Origin: Clostridia bacterium
GTDB lineage: Bacteria > Bacillota > Clostridia > Oscillospirales > CAG-272
Direction of reading: 5' to 3'
Assembly: GCA_017629395.1 (NCBI GenBank)
Contig: JAGBXH010000102.1
Coordinates: forward strand, 1-19,288
Length of the DNA: 19,288 nt
In this document: positions 1 to 6,582 of the stretch, piece by piece
How positions within the stretch are numbered: the first letter of the stretch is position 1
Layout of the letters: each line of letters starts with the position of its first letter
Notes under the pieces: generated by a model
Database searches by the model: none
Told to the model about the DNA's origin: nothing
The model's input: only the letters and a program-made list of their open reading frames with translations
Translations under genes and position numbers: made by a program

Positions 1-1
1 A

Positions 2-427
2 TGCTACGTCAACCGTTTTATGGACTATCCCCTGCTCTCCACGCGCTACCTTCTGTGGGGCAACTACAAGTACGATCTGACGGGATATCTGCATTGGGCG
101 ACCAATACCTATCAGCCCGGTCAAGACCCCTTCAGACAGAATTGCCCCTCGCACACCAATGCCGACTCCACCATCTTCCTGCCCCCCGGAGATACCCACC
201 TCATTTATCCCGGACAGCACGGCCCTTGGCTGTCTGCACGCGGTGAAGCACAGCGCGAGAGTGCCGAGGAATGCGAGATGCTCAAGGTGCTTGCAAAATC
301 AGACAAGCAGACCGCAGACGCCATCTGCCAAAAGGTCTTCCGCTCCTTCTGCGACGTGGAATACGACGTGCAAAAATTCCGCGCGGCAAGAAAGCAATTG
401 CTTGAAGCCTTGAGCGAAGTGAAATAA
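2..427 (+). CDS. GH123/DUF4091-like glycoside hydrolase, C-terminal fragment
   Basis: The reading frame is open from base 2, so this is the last 141 codons of a gene that begins outside the window; the first ATG at 20 is internal. The fragment contains RYLLWGNYKYDLTGYLHWATN followed by a Gly/Pro-containing HLIYPGQHGPW block and then SARGEAQRESAEECEMLKVL. That order (R..LW, Y...GYL.WA, L.YPG, S.R.E..R...E..E.LK.L) is typical of the C-terminal part of DUF4091 proteins, which are related to GH123 glycosidases. The catalytic residues would lie upstream and cannot be checked. The last 45 residues are probably helical. A role in breakdown of amino-sugar glycans is inferred from family only. A strong terminator follows directly. 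Confidence 0.7.
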   Translation, partial: CYVNRFMDYPLLSTRYLLWGNYKYDLTGYLHWATNTYQPGQDPFRQNCPSHTNADSTIFLPPGDTHLIYPGQHGPWLSARGEAQRESAEECEMLKVLAKSDKQTADAICQKVFRSFCDVEYDVQKFRAARKQLLEALSEVK

Positions 428-433
428 GCACAC

Positions 434-469
434 ACCCCCGCTGAGTAATCAGCGGGGGTAATCTATTCT
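434..469 (+). terminator. Rho-independent terminator after the GH123-like gene
   Basis: A perfect 11-bp stem, ACCCCCGCTGA at 434-444 pairing with 449-459, has a GTAA loop and starts seven bases after the stop codon. The following T-run is weak and interrupted (AATCTATTCTT). The placement and stem strength support termination of the first gene. Confidence 0.8.
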
Positions 470-526
470 TGCCCTATGCATATTTCCCTTTTCGCTCTCA
501 TACATTAAAGCAAAAAGGGGCTTATG

Positions 527-1024
527 ATGTACAAAAAAATCCTTTTGCTTTTCTTGACCGCTTCTATGCTCCTGCTCTGCGCTTGCGCCAAGGAGCATGC
601 AACTGCCGCGCAGGTGCTGGATGCTTTGGTCGCAGCCGAGATCGGCTTACCCGCGGGGCAATTTTACCTGTCCGCAGCACCCGAGGATGATGCGGCGTAT
701 CTCTCACCCGAGCTGATGGCAGCACTATACGGAGAGGGAGAGCTGCCATGGCAGCTCTCCCTCTTGGAAGATTACGGGCTTTTTTTAAGCACGGCGCAGC
801 ACCCCTGCGAGTTTGCGGTGTTCCGCACCCGCTCGCGCAGCGACACCGATGAGATCGCCGCCATGTGCCTTACTCGGCTGGACACCTTGCGCATCCATTA
901 CAGGGACACGCAGTATGCGTCCTATACCCAAAACGCACGGGTAGTCGTGATCGGCAAATACGTCCTTTTGCTGATCAGTTCGGACACCGAGCACGCGCTT
1001 CGCGCTGCCGAGCGGGTGATATAG
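527..1024 (+). CDS. DUF4358-like secreted lipoprotein
   Basis: This is a small exported lipoprotein. It has a Lys-Lys N-terminus, a hydrophobic stretch and a lipobox ending LLCAC, so the mature protein should be anchored by a lipidated Cys about 20 residues in. The rest has the pattern of DUF4358 proteins of Clostridia: an N-terminal helix (AAQVLDALVAAE), an aromatic central part with YLSPELMAALYG, and a C-terminal strand RVVVIGKYVLLLISSD. The function of DUF4358 is unknown. Two ATGs are adjacent (524 and 527); the AGGGG at 516-520 lies six bases before the second, so 527 is preferred, though 524 is possible. The gene converges on spoVAC with five bases between the stops and no room for a terminator. 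Confidence 0.7.
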   Translation: MYKKILLLFLTASMLLLCACAKEHATAAQVLDALVAAEIGLPAGQFYLSAAPEDDAAYLSPELMAALYGEGELPWQLSLLEDYGLFLSTAQHPCEFAVFRTRSRSDTDEIAAMCLTRLDTLRIHYRDTQYASYTQNARVVVIGKYVLLLISSDTEHALRAAERVI

Positions 1025-1029
1025 CTCCT

Positions 1030-1479
1030 TTACTTCAGCAGCGTGATCACGTAATAAATCACGCCCCACACAGCACCGCTGACAATGCCGTACAGCAGCA
1101 CCGGTCCTGCAACCGTAAAGATCTTTGCACCGACGCCCAGGATCAATCCCTCGGATTTTGCATCCAGAGCGGGCGACGCCACGGCGTTGGCAAAGCCCGT
1201 AATGGGTACCAGCGTGCCTGCTCCCGCGCGCTTGGCGATATTGTCGAACACCCCAAGCCCCGTGAGCAATACGGCAAGAGCAACGAGCGTCACGGAAACA
1301 AGCGTTGCGCTGCTCTCTTTTTCCATGCCGCATACCTCACCGTATACCCATAAAAGCAGCTGGGCAAAGGCGCAAATGCCGCCGCCCACGCAAAACGCCC
1401 ACACGCAATCCTTTGCCACGGGGGAGCGCGGCGCACGTGCACGCACGTATTTTTGGTATTGCTTTTTATCCATGTTCAT
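1030..1479 (-). CDS. spoVAC: Stage V sporulation protein AC
   Basis: SpoVAC is an inner-membrane protein of the forespore. In Bacillus it belongs to the SpoVA channel that moves dipicolinic acid into the spore and releases it at germination. The protein shows the family core AKRAGAGTLVPITGFANAV, then SEGLILGVGAKIFTVAGPVLLYG and a hydrophobic C-terminus. About four membrane segments are visible: near residues 26-47, 60-80, 105-125 and 128-146. The length is normal. An upstream in-frame ATG at 1488 abuts GAGAGGA with no spacing. The ATG at 1479 lies nine bases after it and is chosen; 1488 or 1473 are alternatives. The usual partners spoVAD and spoVAE are not adjacent. A sigma-G-like promoter lies upstream. 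Confidence 0.92.
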   Translation of the reverse strand: MNMDKKQYQKYVRARAPRSPVAKDCVWAFCVGGGICAFAQLLLWVYGEVCGMEKESSATLVSVTLVALAVLLTGLGVFDNIAKRAGAGTLVPITGFANAVASPALDAKSEGLILGVGAKIFTVAGPVLLYGIVSGAVWGVIYYVITLLK

Positions 1480-1542
1480 AACGTTCATTCCTCTCTGTCT
1501 GCCCTTCAGTCAACAGAAGGGTAGACAAACGTGATACATTCA

Positions 1543-1572
1543 CAGTATGCAAAAAGGAGCACCGCATTATGC
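1543..1572 (-). promoter_or_regulatory. Sigma-G-like promoter of spoVAC
   Basis: On the minus strand GCATA (1568-1572) and CATACTG (1543-1549) are 18 bases apart. This fits the known forespore sigma-G pattern (GYATR, then CATNNTA) except for the last base of the -10 box. The -35 element lies in the loop of the terminator of the gene before it. The expected transcript start near 1536 leaves a leader of about 55 bases. Confidence 0.5.
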
Positions 1573-1586
1573 GGCGCTCCTTTTGC
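1550..1586 (-). terminator. Terminator of the small helical protein gene
   Basis: Read on the minus strand this is AAAAGGAGC, a second stem CCGCA-TAA-TGCGG, then GCTCCTTTTT: a long imperfect hairpin ending in a T-run, beginning three bases after the stop of the 1590-2054 gene. It overlaps the -35 region of spoVAC. The symmetric A/T flanks could make it work in both directions. Confidence 0.8.
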
Positions 1587-1589
1587 CAA

Positions 1590-2054
1590 TTACAGGTAGC
1601 TTTGCATTCTTTTGACGTTTTCCTGCTCAAACTCGATCATCTCGCGGCAAAGGTGCAGCGATTTTTCGCTGACACTGCAATTTTCATACTCGCGCAAAAG
1701 CTTTACGGATTCGGTAATGTTCATGTTGCTCCCCTCTATCACCATCTCGGCAATGTGAGAGGTATCCGAATCCATTAAAGTGTTGACGCCAATGCCCACC
1801 TTGGTGGTCATTTTCTGCCAAAGGCTTGCGCCCTCTGCCTCTTGACCCTGCTGGCACAAATACTCCTCGGCTCTCTTGGCATACCCCTCGTAGCCGTCCA
1901 GCTGTGCGGTCAGATCACGGCGCAAGCCGCTGTCCGCCACCTTGGGCAACAGCGCAAGCAGCGCCTCGCTCCCCATTTTTGCGTTTTGATAAATGCCCTC
2001 AAGCAGCGCAGCGGTCGTTCCCGTCTGCGCACTTTGGTTCTTCGTACTTTGCAT
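1590..2054 (-). CDS. Small helical protein, ferritin-like four-helix bundle candidate
   Basis: This 154-residue protein is almost entirely predicted helix. Helix 1 is near residues 16-38 (LLEGIYQNAKMGSEALLALL), helix 2 near 46-72, helix 3 near 80-115 and helix 4 near 118-153. Conserved-looking Glu and His positions such as DTSHIAEMVIEG and CREMIEFEQENV recall ferritin-like or DUF2383-type bundles, but no full di-iron ExxH pair pattern is clear. No signal peptide or membrane segment is visible. The start at 2054 follows GGAGG with a five-base gap; longer in-frame starts (2159) would run through the promoter. The sigma-G-like promoter suggests expression in the forespore, so it may be a spore-core or germination protein. 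I do not recognise a characterised homologue. Confidence 0.72.
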   Translation of the reverse strand: MQSTKNQSAQTGTTAALLEGIYQNAKMGSEALLALLPKVADSGLRRDLTAQLDGYEGYAKRAEEYLCQQGQEAEGASLWQKMTTKVGIGVNTLMDSDTSHIAEMVIEGSNMNITESVKLLREYENCSVSEKSLHLCREMIEFEQENVKRMQSYL

Positions 2055-2083
2055 ACACGCCTCCAAAAATAAAAATTCATCAT

Positions 2084-2112
2084 CAGTATGGCACGCAAGG
2101 CGCAAAATATGC
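2084..2112 (-). promoter_or_regulatory. Sigma-G-like promoter of the small helical protein
   Basis: On the minus strand GCATA (2108-2112) is followed after 17 bases by CATACTG (2084-2090). The -35 matches the sigma-G consensus fully and the -10 matches six of seven positions. The expected start near 2077 gives a leader of about 23 bases that includes the GGAGG ribosome site. The same -10 heptamer occurs at the spoVAC promoter. Confidence 0.55.
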
Positions 2113-2141
2113 AAAAAAGCGCGATTGATTGCGCAAAACAC

Positions 2142-2170
2142 TTGCTTTTCGCCAAGCAAAATGCTATAAT
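2142..2170 (+). promoter_or_regulatory. Vegetative-type promoter of the TIR gene
   Basis: TTGCTT (2142-2147), a 17-base spacer and TATAAT (2165-2170) with an extended TGC just before it. The -35 is poor (three of six) but the extended -10 is perfect. It faces away from the sigma-G-like promoter, and the two -35 boxes are about 30 bases apart. Confidence 0.65.
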
Positions 2171-2227
2171 ATTAAAAAGCTGCACGAAAATTGCAACGCG
2201 ATATTTTGCGAAAGGGGCTGGATTTGC

Positions 2228-4408
2228 ATGTCATCATACCTTGGATTTCAACCGACTCAAAATCAGAATTATTATTTTATCAGCTATAACAATGAGGATG
2301 CCGATCGCGTAGGTCCCATTGCACAAAAAATGGCAAACAGCGGCGTTGCGCTGTGGTATGACCACGGTATCGATTACGGTTCCGATTGGGAGACCGTCAT
2401 TACCGACAGAATTCAAAACGCGCAGGCGGTCATACTTTTCTTTACCCGCAAAATCCTGCCCAAGAGCAATTCTTACGTGCAAAAGGAATACAAGATCGCA
2501 ACCGAATTCTTTGGCAAAAAGGTCTTTGTGGTCATGATGGATCAGATCCAAAAGGATGAAGTACCCGTTGAAAAGGTTGCGTGGTGGATGTCGATCTGCG
2601 AAAAGCAATGTATCACGGGCTACGACGATACGACCCCCGCGCTTCTGGCGCAGGATATCATTGATGCGTTGCAAGGCAAGCAGCGCAGAGGCAACGCGCA
2701 TGCCTCCCCTGCTGTGCGCAAGCAAGCACCAAAAAGCAAACGCAAGGGCTGCAGCGCTGCAATCATTGCAGCCGTCATCGCGGTGCCTTTGCTTTTTAGT
2801 ATCGGCGTTACAGGTGCGCTTGCGCTTTCAAAAGCAATCACTAACGGCTTTCCCGCCCTCAAAGAGCTCTTTGGCTCTCAGCTCCCCGATTCCGACAGCA
2901 CAGACGACGATCCCTTCATAGATCCCAGCGAGCAAAGCAGCGGCGACGTGATATTCATCCCCTCCACCCCCGGCGGTGAGGACGATCAGGGCGACACGTA
3001 CACCGCTTCCGTATATGCAACCGTCAAGGATTCATACGAAAGCATCGCAGAGGGTGTTTTTGACCATCCGACAGATCGGCAATTCAAAAGCGGCGACTCG
3101 GTCACCGTGTCCGTGCAGCCCTTGGACGGCTTCAATTTTGAGGGCTGGTATCAAAACGACGAGCTTGTGTCCGCAGATCGCTCCTACACCTTTACAATGC
3201 AAGCCTGCGAAGTGATATTGGAGGCACGCTTCTCCTGCTACGTCATCGATACGATGACCAACGATCAGTATGCGGGCACGTATACCGTATACGACGAGGA
3301 AAAGACCTCTGCAGGCAAGGAGATCACGCTGACCGCGCAAGCAAACGAAGGCTACAATTTTGAAGGCTGGTACAACACGGAAAGCGGTGCGCTGCTGACA
3401 AAGGAGCCGACGTATACGCACGTCATGCAAAAAAAGAACGCATACCTTGAAGCACGGTTCTCCTATTATACGGTTACCACCTCGGACTCATGGTACGACG
3501 AGGCAGACAGCGGCACCTATACCAAGCTGCACGAGAAAAAGATCTCGGTTGGCACAGCTGTCACGCTGGAAGCAATCCCAAATGAGGGCTACAACTTTGA
3601 GGGATGGTATATAGACGGCACCGATATCCTGTTCTCCAAGGATGCTGCCTGCACCTTTACCATGCAGGCTGAAAATATCTCTCTTTGTGCCCGCTTCTCT
3701 TGCTACACCGTCACAACAAGCGGCTACACCTTTGAGGGCATGGCAGGCTCATATACAAGCTACCAAAACCAAAACGTTTCGGTAGGGAAAGCCGTTGAGC
3801 TGACCGCCACCGTGCAAAACGGCTACACCTTTGAGGGCTGGTATCGGGACGGCATCTGCGTCAGCACCGAGCTGACCTATACCTTTACAATGCCCGACAG
3901 CCACGTCTATCTTGAGGCACGCTACAGCCGCTATACACTGACCGTCTATATGGATAATTACGAGGGGATCGCAGGCACGATCACTCGCTATCATGAAACG
4001 ATCGTTGCCGTGGGCGAGCAGGTTACGCTAAACGCCACGGTGAATGACGGCTTTAATTTTGAGGGCTGGTATATTGGCGACGTTTGTCTGAGCAAAAATC
4101 CCTCCTTCACCTATACCATGCGAAATCAAGACACGGAGATCCGTGCACAATTCAGCTATTATACCGTCACCACAAGCGGCTATGATTACGAGGGCATGGC
4201 AGGCACGTTTACAAAATATCAGGATCACCGGGTTTCAACCGGAAAAAATGTAACGCTTACCGCAAATGCATTTGCGGGCTACGTCTTCGAGGGCTGGTAT
4301 ATTGACGGATTGCGCGTATCCTATGCGCCGACCTACACGTTTGAAATGCCGGGGCACAGCATTTACGCAGAGGCTCGGTTTTCACCCATCAACACAAGCG
4401 AAAAATAA
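2228..4408 (+). CDS. TIR-domain transmembrane protein with six external FEGWY repeats
   Basis: The 726-residue protein has four parts. Residues 15-150 form a TIR domain of the bacterial type: YYFISYNNEDAD at the first strand, ALWYDHGIDYGSDW, then AVILFFTRK and SNSYVQKEYKIATEF. E87 in the last motif sits where TIR NADases have their catalytic Glu. A Lys/Arg-rich linker (151-173) precedes one membrane helix (about 175-201). After an acidic low-complexity stretch (219-257) come six repeats of about 75 residues. Each has a GY/GF-x-FEGWY core and most end in ARFS, resembling the beta-grasp-like repeats of Gram-positive surface proteins. Positive residues before the helix place TIR inside and repeats outside. 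The start at 2228 follows GAAAGGGG; an ATG at 2129 lies upstream of the promoter. Ligand and enzyme activity are not known. Confidence 0.85.
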   Translation: MSSYLGFQPTQNQNYYFISYNNEDADRVGPIAQKMANSGVALWYDHGIDYGSDWETVITDRIQNAQAVILFFTRKILPKSNSYVQKEYKIATEFFGKKVFVVMMDQIQKDEVPVEKVAWWMSICEKQCITGYDDTTPALLAQDIIDALQGKQRRGNAHASPAVRKQAPKSKRKGCSAAIIAAVIAVPLLFSIGVTGALALSKAITNGFPALKELFGSQLPDSDSTDDDPFIDPSEQSSGDVIFIPSTPGGEDDQGDTYTASVYATVKDSYESIAEGVFDHPTDRQFKSGDSVTVSVQPLDGFNFEGWYQNDELVSADRSYTFTMQACEVILEARFSCYVIDTMTNDQYAGTYTVYDEEKTSAGKEITLTAQANEGYNFEGWYNTESGALLTKEPTYTHVMQKKNAYLEARFSYYTVTTSDSWYDEADSGTYTKLHEKKISVGTAVTLEAIPNEGYNFEGWYIDGTDILFSKDAACTFTMQAENISLCARFSCYTVTTSGYTFEGMAGSYTSYQNQNVSVGKAVELTATVQNGYTFEGWYRDGICVSTELTYTFTMPDSHVYLEARYSRYTLTVYMDNYEGIAGTITRYHETIVAVGEQVTLNATVNDGFNFEGWYIGDVCLSKNPSFTYTMRNQDTEIRAQFSYYTVTTSGYDYEGMAGTFTKYQDHRVSTGKNVTLTANAFAGYVFEGWYIDGLRVSYAPTYTFEMPGHSIYAEARFSPINTSEK
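2999..4384 (+). repeat. Six tandem FEGWY repeats encoded in the TIR gene
   Basis: Six copies of a 75-79 codon unit, each with FEGWY in the middle and five ending in ARFS or ARYS (the fifth ends AQFS). Copies 3, 4 and 6 begin with YTVTTS. The copies differ clearly at DNA level, so the expansion is not very recent. Four of the six carry a YAG/GMAG/GIAG-type segment near the start. Confidence 0.85.
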
Positions 4409-4467
4409 CAAAAAGGGCTGCCCGATTGGGATGACAAATTAGCGAAAAAAAGAAGAAAACAAGAAAT

Positions 4468-4507
4468 GAGCTTGGCGAAAACACGATTTCGTCAAGCTCT
4501 CTTTTTG
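4468..4507 (+). terminator. Terminator of the TIR gene
   Basis: A 13-bp stem with one G-U pair, GAGCTTGGCGAAA (4468-4480) with TTTCGTCAAGCTC (4487-4499), is followed by TCTTTTT. It lies about 60 bases after the stop codon. Confidence 0.85.
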
Positions 4508-4516
4508 CATTCTATT

Positions 4517-4682
4517 AGTGATATTCCGACTGCGTCGGAGTGATATTGCCCTATGGGCAGTGATGTTGTTCGGCTGCGCCTTTCAGTGATATTCTATTCG
4601 CCTTTCAAACTCGCGCAGCGAATATCACTCGGCGTAAGCCGAATATCACTGCAAGGCAATATCACTCGCCGCAGGCGAATAG
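4517..4682. repeat. Palindromic AGTGATATT array between the TIR and RyR genes
   Basis: Four direct AGTGAT(A/G)TT units (4517, 4539, 4559, 4585) are followed by three inverted AATATCACT units (4621, 4642, 4658). Small hairpins fill most gaps: CCGAC-TGC-GTCGG, GCCC-TAT-GGGC, CGGC-GTAA-GCCG and CGCC-GCA-GGCG. The outer CTATTCGCC and GGCGAATAG also match. The whole could fold as one branched palindrome. Together with flanking terminators it fills the 332-base gap between two convergent genes; no coding potential is visible. Confidence 0.8.
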
Positions 4683-4686
4683 AGTT

Positions 4687-4716
4687 GGCGTGATACTCCG
4701 CTAAGAGTATCACGCC
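4687..4716. repeat. Perfect 12-bp inverted repeat next to the RyR gene stop
   Basis: GGCGTGATACTC (4687-4698) pairs with 4705-4716 around a six-base loop. Neither side has an adjacent T-run, though CTGCCTTTTTT follows 10 bases later on the plus strand. It may help stop transcription from either convergent gene, or be part of the AGTGATATT array. Confidence 0.7.
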
Positions 4717-4740
4717 TATGGGGCTGCCTTTTTTGTTGAT

Positions 4741-6558
4741 TTAATCCTCCAGATCCACCTGCGTGACTCCAAGATCCTTGTCCTTATCCGCTTGGCAAAG
4801 CAGCTCGTACTCCACAAGATTATGGTGCATTTTGCCAAGGTCGTTTCGGGTTTTAGCATCCTTTGATCCGCTGTATACGTACCCGATGCTGCGCATATAC
4901 GCATTCCATCTTCGGTGCTCCAGATCCATCAAAGCCTGATTTTGCTGCTCTGATCTTTGCTCGGGCGGCAGATCTCCACCGTGTATCCTCAAAGCGGCAC
5001 GCGCTCTGTTATGCAAGGCGGACGCAGTTGACGAGCTGTAATTATACTCGTAGGCATAAAAATCCTCCACGCTGCCGCCGTAACCCAGGCAATGGATATC
5101 CAGCGCATCCTTTTCCAGCTCGCTGTGCAGGATCACCTTTTCACTATACGAGGCTTGCAAGCCGCCAATGGTGCGGATGCAGTACGGCTGTCCCCGATAG
5201 TTTGTCAGATCCTTTAAGCACTCTGCAAGCCTGTCGTTATGCACAACGGCATAGATCGTGGGCTTGATGTGCATACGCTCAAACAAGGCACGCAGACTGA
5301 CGGCGGTCTCAATATTCAAATCGTCGTTGCCCAGACTGACCAGCACAAAGGATGCCTCGGTCAGCTTGGATATTTCACGGACGAACGCATCCGTTCCCAC
5401 TTCCATCTGATCGTGCACGCGAACGCTGTAGCACGCTTCGCCCGACACGTATTGGTGATTATACCGTTCATCCATGATCTCGGGGCAAAGATACGCCACC
5501 CGCGCACTTGCGTGCGCATCACGATCAAAGGCATCGATCTTGAGCCTGTACCCATCCATCTGCCCGTACCACACAAGCGTTTTCAGCGATTCCATTCCGT
5601 AACCGCCAAGCCCCACCAGCACGGCGGAAATGACCTTATCTCCGTCAGGTGTAACGGCACTCGTATTTTCAAACACAACGCCCGGATCATGGCACAACGC
5701 GTTATGGATCATGGCAAGAGATTCGTTGACGCGGCGGATCTTCATCTTGTTCTTCTTACCGTTGAACAGCAGTACCTCGCCCGATACGGAGTCCGAGAAG
5801 AGATAAAGATGCACCGAATCATACTGTCCGTATTTCTCTACAAGTCCCAAGGACTGGTCGATATTCTCATCGTGATCCTGCCCCGTGATAAAGAAATACA
5901 CCGTTCCGCGCTTGGCGTGGTTGGAAAAGCTGATATCCTGCACGTCCTTATCAAAAAAGATGGCATTGATCCTTTTTGCGCCCTCCAAAAGCTCGCCAAA
6001 CCGCTCGTCGTCGTTTTCAAAAACGTCGCAGAACACAATGGTACGGCTCGCATTGTTTCTCTTCAGATCCTTGGCAAGCACCAGTGATTTATCGTTAAGC
6101 TCGGAGAACACGTACACACTCGCGCCCGCCTTGGCAAAAAAGCGAACATGAGAGCTGAGATTTTTGAAAAAGGACAGCAAAAAGCCAAAGGTAAACAAAG
6201 GCGCGGCAATCACAAGCAGCGTCATAATACCGGAGGCAAAGGGAACGAATATGGGAAGCATGCCCTCCATGTTTTCGGTAAAGAAGGAAAAATCACCGTC
6301 TACAACGAAAATGCCGATCGATTGTCTCACAGCAAGCAAAATGGAATTGATGATGCCACCGGGCTCACCAATATACTCCTGCTCGTACTCCAACGCGAAA
6401 AACATCACACCGGACGACACGAACACCGTTGCCGCCAGCACGAAAAAGCCGATCGTATCGCTGTTTTGCTGGTTTTTTCGACGGAACAGACGCGCCGCTA
6501 TGACAATACCTGCCGCCAGGATTGCAAGCGATGAAAGAAAGCTGATATTCCAGACCAT
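4741..6558 (-). CDS. Membrane protein with two Rossmann-like (TrkA-N-like) domains and a C-terminal RyR-like domain
   Basis: The 605-residue protein starts with three or four hydrophobic segments (about 5-25, 35-56, 69-86, 102-131). Two nucleotide-binding-like domains follow. The first starts near 145 (AGASVYVFSELNDKSLVLAKDL) and resembles TrkA-N/RCK folds. The second starts near 309 with VISAVLVGLGGYGMESL, containing GLGGYG. Residues 541-595 (LMDLEHRRWNAYMRSIGYVY, then HHNLVEYELL and DKDKD) fit the RyR domain pattern: E-H-x-x-W, G-x-x-Y, H-x-x-L-x-x-Y-x-x-L, D-K. RyR domains were named after ryanodine receptors and occur in prokaryotes as suspected ligand sensors. A gated membrane channel or sensor is the best guess. 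GGGAGA lies five bases before the start. The gene follows the serine ammonia-lyase by 24 bases. Confidence 0.78.
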   Translation of the reverse strand: MVWNISFLSSLAILAAGIVIAARLFRRKNQQNSDTIGFFVLAATVFVSSGVMFFALEYEQEYIGEPGGIINSILLAVRQSIGIFVVDGDFSFFTENMEGMLPIFVPFASGIMTLLVIAAPLFTFGFLLSFFKNLSSHVRFFAKAGASVYVFSELNDKSLVLAKDLKRNNASRTIVFCDVFENDDERFGELLEGAKRINAIFFDKDVQDISFSNHAKRGTVYFFITGQDHDENIDQSLGLVEKYGQYDSVHLYLFSDSVSGEVLLFNGKKNKMKIRRVNESLAMIHNALCHDPGVVFENTSAVTPDGDKVISAVLVGLGGYGMESLKTLVWYGQMDGYRLKIDAFDRDAHASARVAYLCPEIMDERYNHQYVSGEACYSVRVHDQMEVGTDAFVREISKLTEASFVLVSLGNDDLNIETAVSLRALFERMHIKPTIYAVVHNDRLAECLKDLTNYRGQPYCIRTIGGLQASYSEKVILHSELEKDALDIHCLGYGGSVEDFYAYEYNYSSSTASALHNRARAALRIHGGDLPPEQRSEQQNQALMDLEHRRWNAYMRSIGYVYSGSKDAKTRNDLGKMHHNLVEYELLCQADKDKDLGVTQVDLED

Positions 6559-6582
6559 GATATTCTCCCTGTGTAAAGAAGC

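Noticed and set aside
478..505. A third sigma-G-like promoter before the lipoprotein gene (GCATA, then CATACAT)
   Set aside because: The spacer is only 16 bases and the last two -10 positions do not fit, so the match is too weak to claim.
4517..4682. A CRISPR array
   Set aside because: Repeats are nine bases, change orientation midway and have short palindromic spacers; no cas genes are near.
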